Assembly (NCBI RefSeq): GCF_903645295.1
Contig: NZ_CAHJXM010000001.1
Span: 1,427,501 to 1,491,500, forward strand
Source: Bacillus sp. Marseille-Q1617
GTDB taxonomy: Bacteria > Bacillota > Bacilli > Bacillales > Bacillaceae_B
DNA length: 64,000 nucleotides
Reading direction: 5' to 3'
In this document: in pieces, positions 60,598 through 64,000 of the stretch
Layout: the number at the start of each line of letters is the position of its first letter
Position numbering within the stretch: the stretch's first letter is position 1
Program-made: the position numbers and the translations under genes
Notes under the pieces: generated by a model
What the model saw: the letters and a program-made list of their open reading frames with translations, nothing else
Databases searched by the model: none
What the model was told of the DNA's origin: nothing

Positions 60598-62097
60598 ATG
60601 AGCAGTTTGGGGAAGCAAGGATTGAAGCAGACAAAAAAACCTTATGTATTAATAGCCGTCATGCTTGCTATGTTCATGGGAGCGATTGAAGCGACGATTG
60701 TATCGACGGCAATGCCTGCAATAGTTGGCGATTTAGGGGGATTCTCACTTTATAGCTGGGTATTTTCATCATACTTATTGATGAATGCCGTGACTGTATT
60801 GATTTATGGGAAATTATCGGATCTATTTGGAAGAAAACCGATCATTACGACTGGTATTGTCATTTTCCTGATGGGTTCAATACTTTGCGGATTATCACAA
60901 TCAATGACGCAGCTGATCATTTTCAGGTTTATCCAAGGGTTTGGAGCAGGTGCGGTTCTTCCGATGGCAACGACGATTGTAGGAGATATTTATTCGAAAG
61001 AAGAGCGTGCGAAAATTCAGGGGTATCTATCCAGTGTATGGGGCATATCAGCTATCAGCGGTCCTCTTATCGGGGGCATTCTTGTTGAATATGTAAGCTG
61101 GCGTTATGTTTTCTGGGTCAACATCCCTCTTGGCATTCTCGCTATTGCAGGATTGTGGCTTTTCTTACATGAAAATATTGAAAAGAAAAAACCAGTCATT
61201 GATTATGGAGGAGCAGCGTTACTCGTATTGACCGTTTCCTCCTTGATGGTTGTGTTGGTAGAAGGCGGCGTCCGGCTTCCATGGGACTCCTGGCAGACGA
61301 TTCTCCTCGTCAGCACATCGGTCTTAGGTCTTGGGGTGTTTATCTATCATGAGATGAGGACGCCGCAGCCTATGATGCCGTTTGACTTATGGAAGGTACG
61401 CTCCATTCTGGTAGCAAATGTGGTGTCACTGACTACGGGAATCATGCTGATCGGGATTTCCAGCTTTCTTCCTGCCTTTGTTCAGGGGGTCATGGAAAGA
61501 AGCGCGACAGTTGCTGGATTTACACTTACGGCTATGTCGATTGGTTGGCCGATTTCCGCTACAATCGCAGGCCGCTTATTATTAAAAGCGGGTTACTTTT
61601 TCACTTCCTTGATCGGAGGGATTTCTCTAATAGTGGGAGCATCTGTCTTTGTATTTATGCAGCCCTCCTTTGGGCCATTATGGGCTGCATGCGGTTCCTT
61701 CTTTATCGGGGTCGGAATGGGATTATCCTCTACAGCGTTTATCGTTTCCATCCAATCAACAGTTGAGTGGAAAGTAAGGGGTATAGCCACCGCCACAAAT
61801 ATGTTCATGAGGAATCTGGGAACCACGATTGGCGCGGCGCTGCTTGGAGGAATTCTCAATAGCAGATTGAAAGATTATCTGCAAGAGTCGGAAGCAGGCG
61901 GTGAACTGTCCATAGATGGAGTCAATGCTTTATTAAGCGAAACAGAAAGAGCCAGTTTATCTCCAGGCTTACTTCAGACTCTTCAGGAGGGGTTAACGTC
62001 CTCCCTTCATACGGTTTATCTCGTGGTCCTCATCTTTGCCGCCATGAGCTTTATTGGGATTATGTTTCTGCCAAAGGATAAAGGATTAAAGGAATAA
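60598..62097 (+). CDS. MFS multidrug efflux transporter, DHA2-like (EmrB/QacA)
   Basis: The 499-residue transporter has about 14 helices. Motif A is in GKLSDLFGRKPI near residue 75, and the DHA2-type first helix contains FMGAIEATIVSTAMPAI. Motif C-like GISAISGPLIGGIL is near 155. Substrate is unknown, likely lipophilic drugs. ATG 60598 has AAGGAG upstream; an in-frame ATG 60529 with a good SD would add 23 residues. Its end overlaps the convergent gene by 12 bases. Confidence 0.92.
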   Translation: MSSLGKQGLKQTKKPYVLIAVMLAMFMGAIEATIVSTAMPAIVGDLGGFSLYSWVFSSYLLMNAVTVLIYGKLSDLFGRKPIITTGIVIFLMGSILCGLSQSMTQLIIFRFIQGFGAGAVLPMATTIVGDIYSKEERAKIQGYLSSVWGISAISGPLIGGILVEYVSWRYVFWVNIPLGILAIAGLWLFLHENIEKKKPVIDYGGAALLVLTVSSLMVVLVEGGVRLPWDSWQTILLVSTSVLGLGVFIYHEMRTPQPMMPFDLWKVRSILVANVVSLTTGIMLIGISSFLPAFVQGVMERSATVAGFTLTAMSIGWPISATIAGRLLLKAGYFFTSLIGGISLIVGASVFVFMQPSFGPLWAACGSFFIGVGMGLSSTAFIVSIQSTVEWKVRGIATATNMFMRNLGTTIGAALLGGILNSRLKDYLQESEAGGELSIDGVNALLSETERASLSPGLLQTLQEGLTSSLHTVYLVVLIFAAMSFIGIMFLPKDKGLKE

Positions 62098-62811
62098 TCG
62101 CATCCCCACCTGTAAAATTAATATGAATGTAATGATATTCAATAAAATCCCTGCTTGTTTAATGGAAACCTTTGAAGCTAATCTGACAGACAGCTGGGCC
62201 CCAATCAAGGCACCTAAGGCAAAAGGGAGCGCTGTCATCCATTCGACATGGCCATTGCTCCAATACATCGTAAAAGCACCGAGGCAGCTGACAAAGGTTT
62301 GAAATCTTGTCAATGCTACGGTTTTCAGATAAGTAAGACCGTGCCTAAGATGCGTGTACATGAGGAGCGTCGCCTGGCCGGGGCCGAATAAACCGTCATA
62401 CGAACTGATCAAAAAAAGCTTTCCAAAGGGGAGCGTGTACTTTCCTTTCTTTCTTTCCGGCTGGATCCCTTTCAGCAAACTTAAAAGCAGGGCAAACAAT
62501 AAAAAGAAAAAAGCCAGCCATTCGAGGACTGCAGGATTTATTTTATCAGCTAGAAACGCACCAAGGATGCCCCCTGCCAAGGCAAGCGGGAGGATGGGGA
62601 GGCATTCCCTATAGGTCACTTTTCTGTCTTTAAGCAAATAAACAAAGCTGGAAGATGAACTGATGATATTTGAGAATTTAGCAGTAGCTATACTTGTGTG
62701 AACAGGGATGCCGAGAAGAAGCATGACCGGCATTCCAATCAACCCGCCGCTTCCTGCCAGTGTACCCACAAATGCAACAATCATCCCAGTTATGAACAAA
62801 AGTAATTCCAT
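62086..62811 (-). CDS. TauE/SafE (sulfite exporter-like) membrane protein
   Basis: The 241-residue protein has about eight helices and the TauE/SafE pattern with GTLAGSGGLIGMPVMLLLG at the start, NIISSSSSFVYLL, and FLISSYDGLFGPGQATLLM in the second half. It may move sulfur-containing anions. ATG 62811 follows GAGGTG by 7 bases. It is divergent from ccpC and convergent with the MFS gene. Confidence 0.9.
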   Translation of the reverse strand: MELLLFITGMIVAFVGTLAGSGGLIGMPVMLLLGIPVHTSIATAKFSNIISSSSSFVYLLKDRKVTYRECLPILPLALAGGILGAFLADKINPAVLEWLAFFFLLFALLLSLLKGIQPERKKGKYTLPFGKLFLISSYDGLFGPGQATLLMYTHLRHGLTYLKTVALTRFQTFVSCLGAFTMYWSNGHVEWMTALPFALGALIGAQLSVRLASKVSIKQAGILLNIITFILILQVGMRLFL

Positions 62812-62893
62812 TTTTTTCACCTCGCCGACCGTTCTTCTTACATTCTATTCCATATTATCTGATAATGAAATTCTATTTATATTAAGATATAAT

Positions 62894-62908
62894 ATAAGAA
62901 AAACTTAT
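62894..62908. promoter_or_regulatory. CcpC-type operator upstream of ccpC
   Basis: ATAA, seven bases, TTAT (ATAAGAAAAACTTAT) is the CcpC dyad. It lies 12 bases before the ccpC start, between ccpC and the divergent TauE-like gene. Confidence 0.65.
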
Positions 62909-62920
62909 GAGGTTGTTTTT

Positions 62921-63802
62921 ATGGCATTTACTGAATATCAATTATTGCAAGTATTGGCTCAAGAAATGAATATGCGGAAGGCGGCTGAAAGACTTTTCGT
63001 ATCTCAGCCAGCTTTGTCGCAACGGCTCCAAAATATAGAAAAAGAATGGGGAACCAAACTCTTTCTGCGTTCGCAAAAAGGGCTCTCTTTGACACCTGCT
63101 GGGGAGCTTGTCGTCAAATTAGCCGACGAAATGCTCGGGAGACAAGAGATTGTGAAAGAACAGATCCAGGCACTGGAAAATGAAGTTCACGGTACTTTAA
63201 AGATTGCATGTGCTTCAATAGTGGGACAGAATTGGCTCCCTAAAGTACTGAAGCGCTTTGTCGAGACCTATCCCCACGCCAAAATTTCTCTTATGACGGG
63301 CTGGAGCAGCGAAATCCTCAAAGCCATCTATGAAGATGAAGTCCATATCGGTATCATCAGAGGTACACCGGACTGGAAAGGGCCCAAGCATCATTTATTT
63401 CAAGATACTTTGTATCTGGTCGATCGTGAAATTCAGACAATTGAGGAAGTGATGAAAACAGACAGGCCGTTCATTCAATTTAAAAGTGATTCAAATTATT
63501 ATCAGGAAATTCAGGAATGGTGGCACCGGCAATTTCAAACGACCCCTAAACGTACAATCGTCGTTGACCAGATCGAGACGTGCAAACAAATGACGCTGAA
63601 TGGAATAGGCTATGCCATCCTGCCGGCAATCACCTTGAATGGTATGGAAGAAGATATTTATAAGCTTCCTTTGGTCGATGAACATGACACCCTCATCCAT
63701 CGTGATACATGGCTGCTTGGATATGAATCTGCCTTTCAACTAAGGCAAGTCGATGCTTTTGTTGAAATTGTAAAAGAATTCCTGGATGGAAATTCTGGAT
63801 AA
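62921..63802 (+). CDS. ccpC: LysR-type regulator CcpC
   Basis: The 293-residue LysR protein has an N-terminal winged helix (residues 1-62; NMRKAAERLFVSQPALSQRL) almost identical in pattern to B. subtilis CcpC, and a periplasmic-binding-like effector domain (about 90-290; GTLKIACASIVGQNWLP). CcpC represses citB and citZ and responds to citrate. ATG 62921 has GAGG at 9 bases. Synteny ykuL...ccpC...dapH supports the call. Confidence 0.93.
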   Translation: MAFTEYQLLQVLAQEMNMRKAAERLFVSQPALSQRLQNIEKEWGTKLFLRSQKGLSLTPAGELVVKLADEMLGRQEIVKEQIQALENEVHGTLKIACASIVGQNWLPKVLKRFVETYPHAKISLMTGWSSEILKAIYEDEVHIGIIRGTPDWKGPKHHLFQDTLYLVDREIQTIEEVMKTDRPFIQFKSDSNYYQEIQEWWHRQFQTTPKRTIVVDQIETCKQMTLNGIGYAILPAITLNGMEEDIYKLPLVDEHDTLIHRDTWLLGYESAFQLRQVDAFVEIVKEFLDGNSG

Positions 63803-63893
63803 TCAGGATTTTTTGGTTGTCTTCTACCCTTTAATTTGATAAAGTAATTCAAGGAAGAATCTGAATTTATACATAATTTTGGAGGGGAAAAGC

Positions 63894-64000
63894 ATGAAAA
63901 TGATGGATGCGAACGAGATTATCTCTTTTATTCAAAATAGTACAAAATCAACACCTGTAAAGGTTTATGTAAAAGGGAATTTAGAAGGGATCGACTTTGG
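63894..64000 (+). CDS. dapH: Tetrahydrodipicolinate N-acetyltransferase, 5' part
   Basis: The first 35 codons are visible, starting [15 protein letters not shown] and continuing [14 protein letters not shown], which is the DapH N-terminus known from Bacillus. The gene continues past the window end. DapH acetylates tetrahydrodipicolinate in the diaminopimelate/lysine pathway, the route PatA serves later. GGAGGGG lies 6 bases before the ATG. Confidence 0.93.
   Translation, partial: MKMMDANEIISFIQNSTKSTPVKVYVKGNLEGIDF

Noticed and set aside
61389..61766. 125-codon ORF inside the MFS gene
   Set aside because: It is a same-strand frame shadow of the transporter with no SD.
1..64000. CRISPR arrays, tRNA or rRNA genes, prophage genes
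   Set aside because: No regularly spaced repeats, cloverleaf sequences, ribosomal RNA blocks or phage structural genes were recognised.

Overview
The window is chromosomal DNA of an endospore-forming Bacillaceae, a close relative of Bacillus sensu lato, with low to moderate GC. Four things point there. There is a small acid-soluble spore protein gene, a Spo0E-type phosphatase, a KinE-type sporulation kinase and a SleB-type lytic enzyme. Ribosome-binding sites are strong AGGAGG types with frequent GTG and TTG starts. Intrinsic terminators are abundant. Gene order follows, with gaps, the B. subtilis stretch ykoY / sigI-rsgI / sspD / ktrD / ykrP / kinE / ogt / mtn genes / ykvI / que genes / ykvS-ykvT / ptsHI / ykwB / patA / cheV / ykyB / fadH / ykuI-ykuJ-ykuL / ccpC / dapH. 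I cannot name the species. No tRNA, rRNA, CRISPR array, prophage or complete insertion sequence was seen.

Layout. 1-3.9 kb: 3' part of an RND efflux pump, a small membrane-protein pair, and a TerC-type transporter behind a manganese (yybP-ykoY) riboswitch. 4.1-7.5 kb: a secreted DUF5667-like acidic/basic protein and the SigI-RsgI envelope-stress module. 7.6-17.1 kb: SASP, KtrD potassium transporter, two tiny SASP-like proteins, a B12/radical-SAM protein, an acyltransferase, KinE, Ogt and an ArsR regulator. 17.1-17.8 kb: a 626-bp non-autonomous mobile element with terminal inverted repeats and a target duplication. 17.8-25.8 kb: the complete methionine salvage pathway (mtnA, K, U, E, W, X, B, D) with two S-box (SAM) riboswitches. 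25.8-33.3 kb: Spo0E-like phosphatase with upstream Spo0A boxes, a MarR regulator, an M3 peptidase and several membrane or small proteins. 33.4-40 kb: SDR, PilZ, a MoxR-DUF58-membrane protein cluster and a FetAB-like exporter. 40-50.6 kb: a palindromic repeat, ptsHI, GNAT, PatA, CorA, an HD hydrolase, preQ1 riboswitch plus queCDE, and CheV. 50.6-64 kb: YkyB, two tandem palindromic repeats, cyclic-di-GMP proteins, FadH under a FadR box, a nested hairpin element, a lipoprotein, glutaredoxin plus metallo-beta-lactamase-fold genes, YkuJ, DarB, an MFS pump, a TauE-like exporter, CcpC and the start of dapH.

Shared themes. Four metabolite-sensing riboswitches of three known classes are clear: Mn, SAM twice, and preQ1. 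Nucleotide second-messenger genes recur: GGDEF-EAL, YkuI and PilZ for c-di-GMP; DarB and probably the KtrD system for c-di-AMP. Four small spore-type proteins share a GPR-protease-like E-F/I-A/G-x-E-F motif.

Most genes are ordinary. The strongest non-routine signals are the 17.1-kb mobile element, the hairpin repeats with partly compensated stems at 40.2 and 51.4 kb (one of which supplies the stop codon of a Tyr/Pro/Gly-rich protein), the nested palindrome at 57.4 kb, a 35-codon ORF coupled to a membrane-protein gene at 2.3 kb, and tandem Spo0A boxes ahead of the Spo0E-like gene. I did not find a convincing wholly new multi-gene system.
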